Assembly: GCA_035544215.1 (NCBI GenBank)
Contig: DATKHY010000003.1
Coordinates: forward strand, 568,501 to 632,500
Direction of reading: 5' to 3'
Length of the DNA stretch: 64,000 nucleotides
Source: Candidatus Binatia bacterium
GTDB taxonomy: Bacteria > Vulcanimicrobiota > Vulcanimicrobiia > Vulcanimicrobiales > Vulcanimicrobiaceae
A program made the position numbers and the translations under genes. The first letter of the stretch is position 1. Each line of letters begins with the position of its first letter. Below the pieces are notes generated by a model that worked only from the letters and a program-made list of their open reading frames with translations, did no database searches and was not told where the DNA came from. Positions 38,242 to 47,781 of the stretch are shown piece by piece.

Positions 38242-38682
38242 TTACTTCTTCTTCTCGCGCTTGGCGCCGTACTTCGAGCGGCCTTGCTTGCGATTGGCCG
38301 TGCCGGCCGTGTCGAGCGTGCCGCGAATGATGTGATAGCGGACCCCCGGCAGATCCTTGACGCGCCCGCCGCGGACCAACACCACCGAGTGCTCCTGGAG
38401 ATTGTGGCCGATCCCCGGGATGTAGGCGGTGACCTCTTCGCCGTTGGTCAGGCGCACGCGCGCGACTTTGCGCAACGCGGAGTTCGGCTTCTTGGGCGTC
38501 ACGGTCTTGACTTGCGTGCAGACGCCCCGCCGCTGGGGATTTCCCGCGACCTCGAACGTACGCGTAGGCAGGTCCGGGTGGCCCGGCTTGGGCCCGGTGA
38601 GGATCACGCGGAACGCCCGCGTCTTGACCTTCTGCTCGGTCTTCTCGCGCCCGCGGCGCACCAGCTGGTTTATGGTAGGCAA
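38242..38682 (-). CDS. rpsL: 30S ribosomal protein S12 with N-terminal insertion, TTG start
   Basis: Homology sets the start at a TTG (38680-38682) giving (M)[13 protein letters not shown]; the frame continues upstream without support. The 146-residue S12 keeps [20 protein letters not shown] and [19 protein letters not shown], the decoding-site loops. It carries about 20 extra residues at 27-48 ([20 protein letters not shown]) compared with the E. coli length. Several Gram-positive S12 proteins have inserts at the same place. It is the first gene of the str operon. Confidence 0.95.
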   Translation of the reverse strand: MPTINQLVRRGREKTEQKVKTRAFRVILTGPKPGHPDLPTRTFEVAGNPQRRGVCTQVKTVTPKKPNSALRKVARVRLTNGEEVTAYIPGIGHNLQEHSVVLVRGGRVKDLPGVRYHIIRGTLDTAGTANRKQGRSKYGAKREKKK

Positions 38683-38752
38683 AGCCTGAAACGGTCTCCC
38701 AAAAGCGTCATACAGAAACAACGGCCTCACCCGCAGGTGGGACCGAGACTCA

Positions 38753-38781
38753 ACTATACCAAGGGCCCTTTTTGGCGTCAA
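38753..38781 (-). promoter_or_regulatory. sigma70-type promoter of the rpsL-rpsG-fusA operon
   Basis: On the minus strand TTGACG (38776-38781) and TATAGT (38753-38758) with a 17-bp spacer. It begins 8 bp inside of repeat copy F1. Confidence 0.8.
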
Positions 38782-38789
38782 ATGCCTTG

Positions 38790-38827
38790 CCACCCTGAGC
38801 GCGGCGCGGAGCGCCGCAGTCGAAGGA
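38790..38827. repeat. palindromic repeat copy F1 (inverted relative to F2)
   Basis: Reads CCCTGAGC - GCGGCGC-GGA-GCGCCGC - AGTCGAAGGA, i.e. the opposite orientation to F2. It is just upstream of the rpsL -35 box. Confidence 0.85.
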
Positions 38828-38885
38828 CGCAAAGGCGTCGCTTGCCTGGTTTGAGGTCGCGACAGGGGCCGCCCCGGGCGGCCCG

Positions 38886-38929
38886 CCCTTCGACTCCGCT
38901 CGGCTGTGCCTCGCTTCGCTCAGGATGAC
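38886..38929. repeat. palindromic repeat copy F2
   Basis: Reads CCCTTCGACTCCGCTCGGCT to GCTCAGGATGAC. It lies 27 bp before the acyltransferase start and 58 bp from F1, forming an inverted pair like a REPIN or BIME. Confidence 0.85.
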
Positions 38930-38955
38930 AACGGCCGAAGGTCGTATTTCGCCGA

Positions 38956-40116
38956 GTGGCAGCCAGCGGCACGCTCCACGAAGACAAGCGCCTTGGGGTG
39001 CTAGACGGGTTGCGCGGCATCGCGGTGCTGCTCGTGCTGTGGTACCACGTCTGGGAGATCTCGTGGCTCGCGCCTCCGCCGTGGTTGGCTTTCGTACCGG
39101 CCACCGGCTTCATCGGCGTGCATCTCTTCTTTTTTCTGAGCGGCTTCGTTATCTCGTATCCGTTCATCCGGGCGCAGCTCAACCAAACGGCGCCGCCGAC
39201 GTGGGGACATTTCGCTTGGCGCCGCTTCATCAAGATCGTGCCGTCGTACGTGCTCTCGATCGCGGCGGCCTATGCGATCGGCTACGCGCAGGTGCAGCCG
39301 GGCGCGTCCACGATCCCGGACCTGATCACGCACCTGCTCTTCGTGCACACCTGGTTTCCCGACCGCTACGGCACGATCGACGGCGTGCTCTGGACGCTCG
39401 CGGTCGAGGTGGAGTTCTACTGCGTCTTCCCGCTGATCTGGGCGTGCTTCAAGCGGAGTCCGTGGCTGACCGCCGGCGCGATGATCGCGATCGCGTGGAT
39501 CTGGCGCATCGCGCTCGCGCGCTGCTGCTACGAGACGATCTTCGGGCAATGGGAAGAGAACCTGCCCGGATACCTCGACATCTTCGCGTTCGGGATGATC
39601 GCCGCGCTGTTGTTCGCGCGGTGCGGCGAGCGCTGGCGCAACTCGCGCGCTACGTACGCCGCGCCGATTGTCGCGATCGCCGGCGGCTTTTTCTTAGTCG
39701 AGCTCCTAGAGAACCTCTACGGCTTCAGCCTGCGGGACCAATGGGCAAGCGTTTGGCAGATCAACAACCGGCCGCTGCTCGGCGCCGCGTTCGCGGTCAT
39801 CGCGCTGGGATCACTGGCCAGCCCGCGCTGGTGGCAGGTCGTGCTCGACAACCCGCCGCTGCGTTTCGTGGCGACGATCTCATACAACCTGTACCTATAT
39901 CACCAGCTCGTGGCACGCGAACTCTTCGCGCACCACATTCCGCCGTACGGAAACGCTCCGCATTATGAGCCCGAGTGGCAGGAGCGCTATACGGCCTACG
40001 CCACCGCCCTCGCGATCGCGGTGGCGACGCTTGTGACCTACGGCTTCGAGCGCCCGCTGCTGCGGCTCAGGTTGCCGGCTCGGAGCTCCGGTGGCCCTAA
40101 GACAGCGCCGACTTGA
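38956..40116 (+). CDS. acyltransferase family 3 membrane protein
   Basis: The 386-residue protein has about ten hydrophobic segments and the acyltransferase-3 start LGVLDGLRGIAVLLVLWYHV, with the conserved R and H of the family. These enzymes O-acylate surface sugars, peptidoglycan or lipids. The GTG start at 38956 follows the repeat pair. The 3' end overlaps the convergent DUF4870 gene by 20 bp. The acceptor is unknown. Confidence 0.85.
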   Translation: MAASGTLHEDKRLGVLDGLRGIAVLLVLWYHVWEISWLAPPPWLAFVPATGFIGVHLFFFLSGFVISYPFIRAQLNQTAPPTWGHFAWRRFIKIVPSYVLSIAAAYAIGYAQVQPGASTIPDLITHLLFVHTWFPDRYGTIDGVLWTLAVEVEFYCVFPLIWACFKRSPWLTAGAMIAIAWIWRIALARCCYETIFGQWEENLPGYLDIFAFGMIAALLFARCGERWRNSRATYAAPIVAIAGGFFLVELLENLYGFSLRDQWASVWQINNRPLLGAAFAVIALGSLASPRWWQVVLDNPPLRFVATISYNLYLYHQLVARELFAHHIPPYGNAPHYEPEWQERYTAYATALAIAVATLVTYGFERPLLRLRLPARSSGGPKTAPT

Positions 40117-40447
40117 AGACGCTTTGCGTGATGCTGTCCACTCCCGGCACGCGAACTTCCTTGCCCTGGAAACCGGTAATCGTCGTCCAGATCCACACGA
40201 CGAGCGCGAGGATCCAGAGGATCGGCATCAGCAGCCAGAGGTGAATCAAGCTCAGCACGAACGAGAGAATGAAGTACAGCACCCAGATCGTGATCGACTG
40301 GGCCGCCGCCCACTTCACGAACTTGTTGGTTCCGCCTCCAACGAGCATAATGATGCCGCCGAGCAGACAGAACAAATAGGCGAGGCCCGCCGCGACGTTT
40401 GGCTCGAGTCCGAACGGCGTATCCTTCGGGGGTTGGGTTACGGACAT
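40097..40447 (-). CDS. DUF4870-family small membrane protein
   Basis: The 116-residue protein has a cytoplasmic start and three hydrophobic segments in the DUF4870 arrangement: GLAYLFCLLGGIIMLVGGG, KFVKWAAAQSITIWVLYFIL and LMPILWILALVVWIW. The family's function is unknown. I chose the ATG at 40447, seven bases after AAAGGGGC, rather than the ATG at 40453. It is divergent from the DUF3311/symporter operon. Confidence 0.75.
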   Translation of the reverse strand: MSVTQPPKDTPFGLEPNVAAGLAYLFCLLGGIIMLVGGGTNKFVKWAAAQSITIWVLYFILSFVLSLIHLWLLMPILWILALVVWIWTTITGFQGKEVRVPGVDSITQSVFKSALS

Positions 40448-40573
40448 GGTCATGCCCCTTTCGCTGTTTAAATGTGCTCCGAGCACGAGGGTTGTTGGCT
40501 CCGCAACGCGCTTCACCTCCATCGAGCGCTCGCCCCGAGAGGCCAGCGGCCAAGGTCGCGTGAACGATTCCGG

Positions 40574-40768
40574 ATGCGGCGCCGCGGGTGGTATCTACTG
40601 CTGATCCTTCCGTTTGTCGGAACGCTGCTGCCGCCGCTCTACAATCGCGCCCACCCGGCGCTCGCGGGACTGCCCTTCTTCTATTGGTATCAGCTCGCAT
40701 GGGTGGTCGTAACGCCCATCCTCCTCGGAATCGTCGTCGTTTTCACGGGGGAAGGTGATCGTGTCTAG
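40574..40768 (+). CDS. DUF3311-like small membrane subunit
   Basis: A 64-residue protein with two hydrophobic segments (WYLLLILPFVGTLLPPLYN and WYQLAWVVVTPILLGIVVVF). A small DUF3311 protein usually precedes a sodium/solute symporter gene, and this one overlaps the next symporter start by 8 bp. It is presumed to be a partner of that transporter. Confidence 0.75.
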   Translation: MRRRGWYLLLILPFVGTLLPPLYNRAHPALAGLPFFYWYQLAWVVVTPILLGIVVVFTGEGDRV

Positions 40769-42257
40769 CGCGGCCGTCATTTTGGCCCTCGCCGTTGCGG
40801 CCGTCATGATTCTCGGTTTCGTCGCCGCCCGATGGGGGCACGCGAACCTCGGCGACCTCGAGCAGTGGGCTCTCGGGGGGCGCCGTTTCGGCACGATCGT
40901 CTCGTGGTTCTTATTGGGCGGCGACCTCTACACCGCCTATACGTTCATCGCCGTGCCGGCGCTGGTCTACGGCGTCGGCGCCCTTGGCTTCTTCGCCGTG
41001 CCGTATGCGACGCTCGCCTATCCGATCGCGCTCGTTGTTTTGACGCGTTTCTGGACGGTCGCGCGAGCCCGCGGCTACGTCACCGCGGCGGACTTCATCC
41101 GCGACCGCTACGACGATCGCGGCCTCGAGATCGCTATCGCGCTCACCGGAGTGGCGGCATCGATGCCGTACGTGGCGCTGCAGCTCGTCGGCATGCGTGC
41201 CGTGCTCGGGCAGTTCGGCGTGCTCGGCGCCGCCGGCGCGATGCCCGCGTTGACCGTAGCTTTCGTGCTCCTAGCCGCCGTCACGTACGTCAGCGGTCTA
41301 CGCGCGCCTGCGCTGATCGCATTCGTCAAAGACACGCTAATCTACGTCACCGTCATCACCGCCATCGTCGTGATTCCGGCACGCCTCGGCGGCTGGTCGC
41401 ACATCTTCGCGGTTTCGGCGGCCACGCTCGCCAGTCGGCCTCGGCCGTCCTCGCTCTTGCTCGCGCCGTCGCAGTACTTCACGTACTCGACGATGGTGCT
41501 GGGATCGGCGCTGTTTCTCTTTCTGTACCCGCATTCCATCACGAGCGTCCTATCGGCGCGCAGCCGAGAGGTCATCCGGCGCAACGCCGCCTTGTTGCCC
41601 ATTTACTCGATACTCCTCGGCCTATTGGCACTGCTCGGGTACTGCGCCGTCGCCGCGGGGATTTCGGCGAAGGACACGAGCAGCATCGTGCCGCTGCTGT
41701 TCGCTCGGTATTTCCCGCAGTGGTTCTACGGCGTAGCGGGAGCGGCGATCTTCATCGGCGCGCTCGTGCCCGCGGCGGTTATGAGCATCGGCGCCGCAAA
41801 TCTCTGCGCGAGCAACGTCTTCCGCGAGTTCTCTCCGCAGCGGTCCCCCGTGGAGACCATCGTGGCGAAGGTGCTGACGCTGGTGATTTGCGCGACCGCG
41901 CTGCTCTTCGTCTTCTTCGTACCGGTACCGTACGCGATTGACTTTCAGCTGCTCGGCGGCGCGCTCATGCTTCAAGTGTTTCCGGCGTTCGTCATGGGAC
42001 TATGGACGCGCTGGTTCGAACCGAAGGCGTTGCTCGCGGGCTGGGCGTGCGGTCTCGCCGCCGCATGCGCGATGGCCTACGACGCCGGATTTACGTCGAA
42101 CTACACGCTGCACGCTTTCGGCGGGACGCTTACGGGATTTATCGCCTTCTATTCGCTCTTGATCAACTTGCTGGTAAGCGTGGGAGGCACGCTCGCGCTG
42201 CATGCCGCCGGCGTTGCCAGCGGCGGCGACCGAACTACCGCGGCGGATTTCGCATGA
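40761..42257 (+). CDS. sodium/solute symporter (SSS family)
   Basis: The roughly 498-residue protein has about a dozen hydrophobic segments and the SSS pattern in LGDLEQWALGGRRFGTIVSW and GGDLYTAYTFIAVPALVYG. It couples solute uptake to sodium. I chose the GTG at 40761, five bases after GGGGGAAGG; a GTG at 40755 is also possible. It is followed by an ATGA overlap with the RidA gene and lies next to an aryl-CoA ligase. Uptake of an aromatic acid such as anthranilate is a reasonable guess. Confidence 0.82.
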   Translation: MSSAAVILALAVAAVMILGFVAARWGHANLGDLEQWALGGRRFGTIVSWFLLGGDLYTAYTFIAVPALVYGVGALGFFAVPYATLAYPIALVVLTRFWTVARARGYVTAADFIRDRYDDRGLEIAIALTGVAASMPYVALQLVGMRAVLGQFGVLGAAGAMPALTVAFVLLAAVTYVSGLRAPALIAFVKDTLIYVTVITAIVVIPARLGGWSHIFAVSAATLASRPRPSSLLLAPSQYFTYSTMVLGSALFLFLYPHSITSVLSARSREVIRRNAALLPIYSILLGLLALLGYCAVAAGISAKDTSSIVPLLFARYFPQWFYGVAGAAIFIGALVPAAVMSIGAANLCASNVFREFSPQRSPVETIVAKVLTLVICATALLFVFFVPVPYAIDFQLLGGALMLQVFPAFVMGLWTRWFEPKALLAGWACGLAAACAMAYDAGFTSNYTLHAFGGTLTGFIAFYSLLINLLVSVGGTLALHAAGVASGGDRTTAADFA

Positions 42258-42688
42258 GCGACACCGTCAATCCGCCGGGCTGGCCGCGCCCGAGCGGATA
42301 CTCCAACGGCATAGTCGCGGAGGGGCGCTACGTCGCCGTCGCCGGTCAGATCGGATGGAACGAGCGCAATGAGCTCGTCTCGGAGGATTTCCTCGAGCAG
42401 GCGCGGCAGGCGCTGCGCAACGTCGTCGGAGTGGTTCGCGCCGCCGGGGGCGGCCCCGAACATTTGGTGCGCCTCACGTGGTACGTCACCGACAAAAACG
42501 ACTACCGCGCCGCGCTCAAGGAGCTTGGCGCATCCTATCGCGAGATCGTCGGCGAGCACTATCCCGCGATGGCCCTCGTGCAGGTCGCGGGCCTCCTCGA
42601 AGAAGGCGCCAAGGTCGAGATCGAAGCGACGGCGGTGTTGCCTGCCTCACCGGCGCCCGCTCGGCGTGACGATTCGGTGAAGGCGTAG
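42254..42688 (+). CDS. RidA-family protein
   Basis: The 144-residue protein shows the RidA/YjgF pattern: GYSNGIVAEGRYVAVAGQIG, the EQARQALRNVVGVVRAAGGG helix, and RLTWYVTDKNDYRAALKELG. Many RidA proteins hydrolyse reactive enamines or imines. An active-site Arg at the usual position is not clear. The gene overlaps the symporter stop (ATGA). The 2-aminobenzoyl-CoA pathway makes an enamine intermediate, so a link is plausible but unproven. Confidence 0.8.
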   Translation: MSDTVNPPGWPRPSGYSNGIVAEGRYVAVAGQIGWNERNELVSEDFLEQARQALRNVVGVVRAAGGGPEHLVRLTWYVTDKNDYRAALKELGASYREIVGEHYPAMALVQVAGLLEEGAKVEIEATAVLPASPAPARRDDSVKA

Positions 42689-42692
42689 CATT

Positions 42693-42714
42693 GACAGCGC
42701 CGCGCTCAGGATGA
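42693..42714. repeat. half palindromic repeat at the CoA-ligase stop
   Basis: GACAGCGCCGCGCTCAGGATGAC retains the stem remnant and the GCTCAGGATGAC arm. The complementary strand supplies the last codons and stop of the CoA ligase. Confidence 0.7.
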
Positions 42715-44310
42715 CAATTGGCGAAGTTTATAACGCTGCAGTTTCCCGGTTTCCGTGCGCGGGAGCGACGTTACGAACTCGATCTCGCGCGGCGCCTTGA
42801 ACGGCGCGATCTGCGTCTTGCAGAACTCGCGCAGCTCCTCCATTTTTGAATCGCCATCGGCGCACCCGTCCACGAGAACGACGAACGCCTTGACGTAATT
42901 CGTCTCTTTTTTCGGATCGCGCTTCGCGACGACCGCGACCTCCTTCACGTCGGCGTGCGCGACCAGCGCCTGTTCGACCTCGGGACCGGAGATGTTGTAG
43001 CCGGCCGATACGATCATGTCGTCGACGCGGGCGACGTACCAGAAGTAGCCGTCTGCGTCGCGGCGGTACGCGTCGCCTGGATAGTTCCAGCCGTTCTGCA
43101 CGTAGATCTCCTGGCGCTCGTCTTGCAGATACTTGCAACCCGTCGGCCCGCGCACCGCGAGGCGCCCGATCGTGCCGTCGGGCACGGGACGGCCGTTCTC
43201 GTCGTGAACCTCCGCGATGTAACCCGGTACCGCGCGCCCGGTCGACCCCGCGCGCACGTCGGACTCGGGCGAGCCGACGAAGATGTGCAACATCTCCGTG
43301 CTGCCGATGCCGTCGAGAATCTTCAGCCCCGTTTTCGCGCGCCATTCCTCCCACACGGCCTTGGGCAGCGTCTCCCCCGCGGACACGCAGCTGCGCAGCG
43401 TCGACACGTCGCGGTCCCCGAGCGCCCCCGCCATCGCCCGATAGGCGAGCGGCGCCGTGAATAGCGTCGTCACGCCGAACTCTTCGATCGCCGCGAGCAG
43501 CTCGCTCGGGCCGGCCTTTTCGAGCAGCAGCGTCGCGGCGCCGGCGTAGAGCGGAAAGAGCAGCTGCCCTCCAAGTCCGAACGTGAACCCGAGCGGTGGA
43601 CTGCCGCAGAACACGTCGTCGGCGCGCGGTTGGAGCACGCGCGCGCAGTACGTGTCGCAGATTGCCAGGACGTCGCGATGATAGTGCATCGCCGCCTTCG
43701 GCGTGCCCGTCGTCCCCGACGTGAACGCGATGAGCGCGACGTCTTCCGCGCTCGTCTCGACGATGTCGAAGCGCTCCGGCTTGCCGGCTGCGAGCCGCTC
43801 GAGCGAGGTCGCATCTCGGGCCGAGCCGCCGAAATACGCGATCGCAACGTCGCGGTAATGCTCGCACGCGCGCTCGAGCTCGTCGCGCAGGCGTAGATCA
43901 CAGAGCGCATGCTTGACCTGCGCCTTCTCCATCATAAAGCGCAGCTCGCCCGCGCGATAGAGCGGCATCGTCGTCACCGCCACGCCGCCGGCCTTGAGAA
44001 CGGCGAACCAGCACGCCGCCAGCATCGGGGTGTTTGGCGCGCGCAGCAATACTCGATTTCCCGGCTCAAGCGCAAGGCCGTCCACCAGCGCGTGCGCGAT
44101 GCGATTCGCGGTTTCCAACAGCCGGCCGTACGTCCACGGCTCGCCGCCGGGCGCGAGGATGCAGCGCCGCTCAGCGCCGACGGCTTCTACGCGGCGGTCG
44201 AGCAGAAAAGCGGCCGCGTTGAGCTTCTCCGGATAATCCAGCCCATCGAGGAGTAGCGCCGGCATCCGCTCGCGCGGCGGGAGCCGCTCCTCCGCGAAGC
44301 GGTCCCTCAT
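42706..44310 (-). CDS. aryl-CoA ligase, probable 2-aminobenzoate-CoA ligase
   Basis: The 534-residue enzyme has the adenylate-forming core: [40 protein letters not shown], and the C-terminal lysine segment [16 protein letters not shown]. The N-terminal [20 protein letters not shown] fits the benzoate/2-aminobenzoate-CoA ligase branch. The reaction would be aryl acid + ATP + CoA to aryl-CoA + AMP + PPi. Its start overlaps the acyl-CoA dehydrogenase stop by 4 bp. Substrate is inferred from the two-part cluster with the 2-aminobenzoyl-CoA monooxygenase/reductase-like gene. Its last three residues and stop come from a repeat. Confidence 0.72.
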   Translation of the reverse strand: MRDRFAEERLPPRERMPALLLDGLDYPEKLNAAAFLLDRRVEAVGAERRCILAPGGEPWTYGRLLETANRIAHALVDGLALEPGNRVLLRAPNTPMLAACWFAVLKAGGVAVTTMPLYRAGELRFMMEKAQVKHALCDLRLRDELERACEHYRDVAIAYFGGSARDATSLERLAAGKPERFDIVETSAEDVALIAFTSGTTGTPKAAMHYHRDVLAICDTYCARVLQPRADDVFCGSPPLGFTFGLGGQLLFPLYAGAATLLLEKAGPSELLAAIEEFGVTTLFTAPLAYRAMAGALGDRDVSTLRSCVSAGETLPKAVWEEWRAKTGLKILDGIGSTEMLHIFVGSPESDVRAGSTGRAVPGYIAEVHDENGRPVPDGTIGRLAVRGPTGCKYLQDERQEIYVQNGWNYPGDAYRRDADGYFWYVARVDDMIVSAGYNISGPEVEQALVAHADVKEVAVVAKRDPKKETNYVKAFVVLVDGCADGDSKMEELREFCKTQIAPFKAPREIEFVTSLPRTETGKLQRYKLRQLSS

Positions 44311-45455
44311 TCTCCTAGGAGCTGTTTGGCGATTACGATCTGCTGGATCTCGTTCGCGCCCTCATAAATACGCAGCGCGCGAACGTCGCGATAGAGACGC
44401 TCCACTACCTCGCCGCGCGTCACGCCGCGGCCGCCGAACAACTGCACCGCGCGATCGCACACGCGCCCCGCCGCCTCGGTCGCGAACCACTTCGCCATGG
44501 CCGACTCGCGGCTGACGCGTCCGCGGCCCGAGTCCTTCATCCAAGCGGCGCGATGTACGAGCAGCGTGCTCGCGTCGACGTCGGTCGCCATCGCCGCGAT
44601 TGCCGCCTGCGTCAGCTGCAGCGCCGCGAGGGGCGCGCCGAAAAGCTTGCGGGATTTCGCGTGCGCCACCGATTCGTCGAGCGCGCGTCGCGCGAATCCG
44701 ACCGCTGCAGCGCCGACCGTGCTACGGAAGACGTCCAGCGTCGCCATCGCGATCTTAAAGCCCTCGCCTTCCTCACCGATCCGCCGCGAAAGCGGTACGC
44801 GCGCTCGATCGAGCCGCAGCGTCCCGAGCGGATGCGGCGAGATCGTCTCGATCCGTTTGCCCGACGAACAGCCCGGCGTCGCCGCGTCTACGGCGAACGC
44901 GGTGAGGCCCTTGGCCCCGTCGCCCCCGGTGCGCGCAAACACGACGTACAGATCGGCGATCCCGGCGTTCGAGATCCACGTCTTCTCGCCGTCGAGAACG
45001 TAGGCGTCGCCGTCGCGCCGGGCGCGCGTTGCGAGCGCCGCGACGTCCGAACCTGCCTCACGCTCGGAGAGCGCGAACCCGGCGACGCAGCGCCCGTTCG
45101 CGACCATAGGCAGGTAGCGGCGCGCGAGCTCCGCGTTACCGAACAGCGCTATCGGCGCGCTGCCCAGGCCCTGCATCGCGAACGCAAAGTCCGCGAGCGC
45201 GGAGCGATATGCGAGCGTCTCGCGCGCCAGACAGAGCGTGCGCGAATCGAGATCGGCGCGCAGCCCACCGTATGCGCCCGGCACGCAGGCCCGCAGCCAG
45301 CCACCCTCGGCCAGCGCGCGGACCCAGGCGCGACAGCTGGCATCGGCGTTGCGCTCGTCGTCGAGCACGTCGGCCTGATCCAGCCAGCGCTGCAAGCCGG
45401 CGCTGAACGCGCGGTGCTCCTCGTCGAAGAACGGCCACTCGAGTTCCGGGAGCAC
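44307..45455 (-). CDS. acyl-CoA dehydrogenase
   Basis: The 382-residue flavoenzyme has the family loops [21 protein letters not shown] and [19 protein letters not shown], and near the C-terminus [20 protein letters not shown], with the catalytic-Glu position in YEGANE. It would oxidise an acyl-CoA or cyclic acyl-CoA in ring degradation. It is translationally coupled to the ligase downstream, and its GTG start abuts the enoyl-CoA hydratase stop. Confidence 0.82.
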   Translation of the reverse strand: MLPELEWPFFDEEHRAFSAGLQRWLDQADVLDDERNADASCRAWVRALAEGGWLRACVPGAYGGLRADLDSRTLCLARETLAYRSALADFAFAMQGLGSAPIALFGNAELARRYLPMVANGRCVAGFALSEREAGSDVAALATRARRDGDAYVLDGEKTWISNAGIADLYVVFARTGGDGAKGLTAFAVDAATPGCSSGKRIETISPHPLGTLRLDRARVPLSRRIGEEGEGFKIAMATLDVFRSTVGAAAVGFARRALDESVAHAKSRKLFGAPLAALQLTQAAIAAMATDVDASTLLVHRAAWMKDSGRGRVSRESAMAKWFATEAAGRVCDRAVQLFGGRGVTRGEVVERLYRDVRALRIYEGANEIQQIVIAKQLLGE

Positions 45456-46244
45456 CTAGTTGCCTTCGAATTGCGGCGTGCGTTTGGCCATGAACGCCCC
45501 GTATGCGCGCCGGAAATCGTTGCTCTCCATGCAGGTCGCCTGCGCCCAGGCTTCCGCGTCAATGGCCTCGTCGAGCGGGAGCGCCCACTCGTATTTCAGC
45601 ATGCGCTTGGTCATCGCGTGTGCGAGCGTGGGGCCGCGCGCGATCGTGCGCGCGAGGTCTGTGGCACGGGCGTGCAGTTCTTGAGGCGCGCACAGCTCGT
45701 TGTAGAAACCCCACTCGTACGCCTGGGTGCCGGACATGCCGCGGCCCGTGTAGAGCAGCTCGCTCGCTCGGCCCAGCCCCACTATACGCGGCAGCATCGC
45801 GCAGGCGCCCATATCGGCCCCGGACAGCCCGACGCGCACGAACAGAAACGCCACGCGCGACCGTTCCGTACCGAAGCGCAAGTCGCTCGCCATCGCCAGG
45901 ATCGCTCCCGCTCCCGCACACGCACCATCCACCGCGGCCACGATCGGCTGCGGGCAGGCCGTCATCGCCTTGACCACGTCGCCCGTCATCTGCGTGAACT
46001 CTTGCAATCCCTTGGCGTCTGCCTCAGTCAACGGGCCGATGATCTCGCCGACGTCGCCTCCGGAGCAGAAGTCGCCGCCCGCGCCGCTCAGGACGATCGC
46101 CTTGACGCTCGCGTCGTCGCGCAACGCTCGAAACCGATCTCGCAGCTCGGCGTACAGCTCGAAGGTCAGCGCGTTCTTGTGCGCCCGCCCGTCGAGCGTG
46201 ATGGACAAGACGCCGTCCGTCGTCTCGTAACGCGCCTGGGTCAT
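45456..46244 (-). CDS. enoyl-CoA hydratase/isomerase family protein
   Basis: The 262-residue crotonase-fold protein has the two oxyanion-hole segments ([16 protein letters not shown] and [20 protein letters not shown]). The second catalytic Glu of hydratases is not clear: the region reads [20 protein letters not shown], with Asp where many have Glu. It may be a hydratase, isomerase or hydrolase in the aryl-CoA pathway. Upstream it overlaps the small lipoprotein gene by 4 bp. Confidence 0.8.
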   Translation of the reverse strand: MTQARYETTDGVLSITLDGRAHKNALTFELYAELRDRFRALRDDASVKAIVLSGAGGDFCSGGDVGEIIGPLTEADAKGLQEFTQMTGDVVKAMTACPQPIVAAVDGACAGAGAILAMASDLRFGTERSRVAFLFVRVGLSGADMGACAMLPRIVGLGRASELLYTGRGMSGTQAYEWGFYNELCAPQELHARATDLARTIARGPTLAHAMTKRMLKYEWALPLDEAIDAEAWAQATCMESNDFRRAYGAFMAKRTPQFEGN

Positions 46245-46654
46245 CGGATCCGAAACGGCAGGTCTTCCTCGTACGTGTTGCCGGCGCTGTTGCGGGCTAT
46301 TACCCGAAGGCTGTACGAGCGTATGAAGATCGGCGGAGCATCGAACACGTAGAGCGCAAACGCGAAGCGACCGGAGCTACGATGCGGCACGTTGATCGAG
46401 AAGAGGTTCGTTCGCACTTCGACGCTGGCCACGTTCGTGCCGGTGACGAAGGCTCCCGTCCAGCGCTCACCGCGTCGAACGTCCAGCGAGGAGAAACGCA
46501 TCGCGAGAATGCGCGGCAGCGCGCTATTCGGCTCCACGCGCGGAGTCGGCAGCACGGTCGGGCCGACGCCGGCGTTGGCCGGCACGTCCGGGGGATGCGA
46601 CGCGCATCCTACGAGCACCGTCGCGAGCCCGAGCGCTCCAATGCGAAGCAGCAC
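46241..46654 (-). CDS. small lipoprotein of unknown function
   Basis: The 137-residue product has a lipoprotein signal peptide with lipobox LVGC near residue 17. A Pro/Val-rich linker leads to a beta-strand-rich domain of about 90 residues ([40 protein letters not shown]), which looks immunoglobulin-like (inference). It is the first gene of the hydratase-dehydrogenase-ligase operon on the minus strand. No family recognised. Confidence 0.55.
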   Translation of the reverse strand: MLLRIGALGLATVLVGCASHPPDVPANAGVGPTVLPTPRVEPNSALPRILAMRFSSLDVRRGERWTGAFVTGTNVASVEVRTNLFSINVPHRSSGRFAFALYVFDAPPIFIRSYSLRVIARNSAGNTYEEDLPFRIR

Positions 46655-46734
46655 GTCAGCACTCGTACGAAACGCGCCGGGAAGCCACCTGCTCGCGAGA
46701 AGGCGCCTCGCCCATTCCCGCGTAACGCCCCGTC

Positions 46735-47781
46735 ATGCAGCAGCACGCCGCTCCGCGAAGTCTCGTGTTCGACTACGCAATTGGCATCTGCGGCGTGTGG
46801 ATTGGCGGTGGATTCTTCCTGGACGCTTGGGCGCACGGCCACGTTCCGATCGAAAGCTTTTTTACCCCCTACCACGCAGTGTTCTATTCCGGCATGCTGG
46901 CCTTGGCGCTCGTCATCGTGGCCTTCGGGCTGCGTTATCACGCGCTCGGCTACGATTGGCCCAACGTCTTCCCCCGCCCGTACCGGTTAGCGCTGCTCGG
47001 CATCCCGATCTTCGCTCTGGGCGGCCTCGGCGACATGGTCTGGCATCGCGCGCTCGGCATCGAGGAAGGCGTCGACGCGCTCCTGTCCCCTACGCATCAG
47101 ATCCTCGGCCTCGGCATCTTCTTCTTGTCCAGCGGGCCGATCCGCTCGGTACTGTCCGACCGGGCGCACTCGACGACGCTCGCGCGTCAGCTCCCGCTCG
47201 CGCTCGGATTGGCGACGTGGTTGATCTTGGCGCATTTTGGAACGGCATACGCGTTCGACCCCGCGGCCGGCCGCATCAACGCTCCGCCGCCCATCGTGCC
47301 GTTCACCCCGAAGTACCTGACCGCACTCGGCATCGGCTATTACAAGATCGCGACCGGCGTGCTGATCGTCATCTTCCAGAGCACGCTGATCACCGGTTTC
47401 GTGCTCTGGCTCGTGTCGCGCATGCACCCGTGCCTCGGCATGCTGACCATCCTCTTAACGATCGGCAACATCCCCGCCGCGGCGGCGTTCACGAACCAGT
47501 CGCCGCTGCTGGCCGTGACCATCGCCCAGTCGCTGGTCACCGGCATCTTCGCCGATGCGTTTATCGCGCGCTACGATCCGCATCCCGCGCTCGGCTACAC
47601 CCGAGCCTTCCGAACGTTCGCCATCGCCGTGCCGATGACGTACATCGGCGCCTACCTGCTCGGGACGTTTGCGACCGAGCGCATCTGGTGGGACTGGAAC
47701 GTCGCGCTCGGCTCGTGGATCTGGTCTGGGGTCTGCGGCTTCGCGCTGAGTCTTCTGATTCTCGCACGCCGCACCGCGTGA
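46735..47781 (+). CDS. polytopic membrane protein of unknown function
   Basis: The 348-residue protein has about nine hydrophobic segments, starting LVFDYAIGICGVWIGGGFFL. Several His residues lie near membrane ends: AWAHGHVPIESFFTPYHAV, DMVWHRALGIEEGVDALLSP and SPTHQI. The pattern suggests a membrane metal or haem site, but no family is recognised. Its stop overlaps the start of the glycosyltransferase (GTGA), so the two are one unit. Confidence 0.6.
   Translation: MQQHAAPRSLVFDYAIGICGVWIGGGFFLDAWAHGHVPIESFFTPYHAVFYSGMLALALVIVAFGLRYHALGYDWPNVFPRPYRLALLGIPIFALGGLGDMVWHRALGIEEGVDALLSPTHQILGLGIFFLSSGPIRSVLSDRAHSTTLARQLPLALGLATWLILAHFGTAYAFDPAAGRINAPPPIVPFTPKYLTALGIGYYKIATGVLIVIFQSTLITGFVLWLVSRMHPCLGMLTILLTIGNIPAAAAFTNQSPLLAVTIAQSLVTGIFADAFIARYDPHPALGYTRAFRTFAIAVPMTYIGAYLLGTFATERIWWDWNVALGSWIWSGVCGFALSLLILARRTA

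Noticed and set aside
46392-47777. Long N-terminal part of a 970-residue + strand frame
   Set aside because: This overlaps the membrane protein at 46735-47781 in another frame and is Arg/Ser-rich. Only the part from the GTG at 47778 has glycosyltransferase features.
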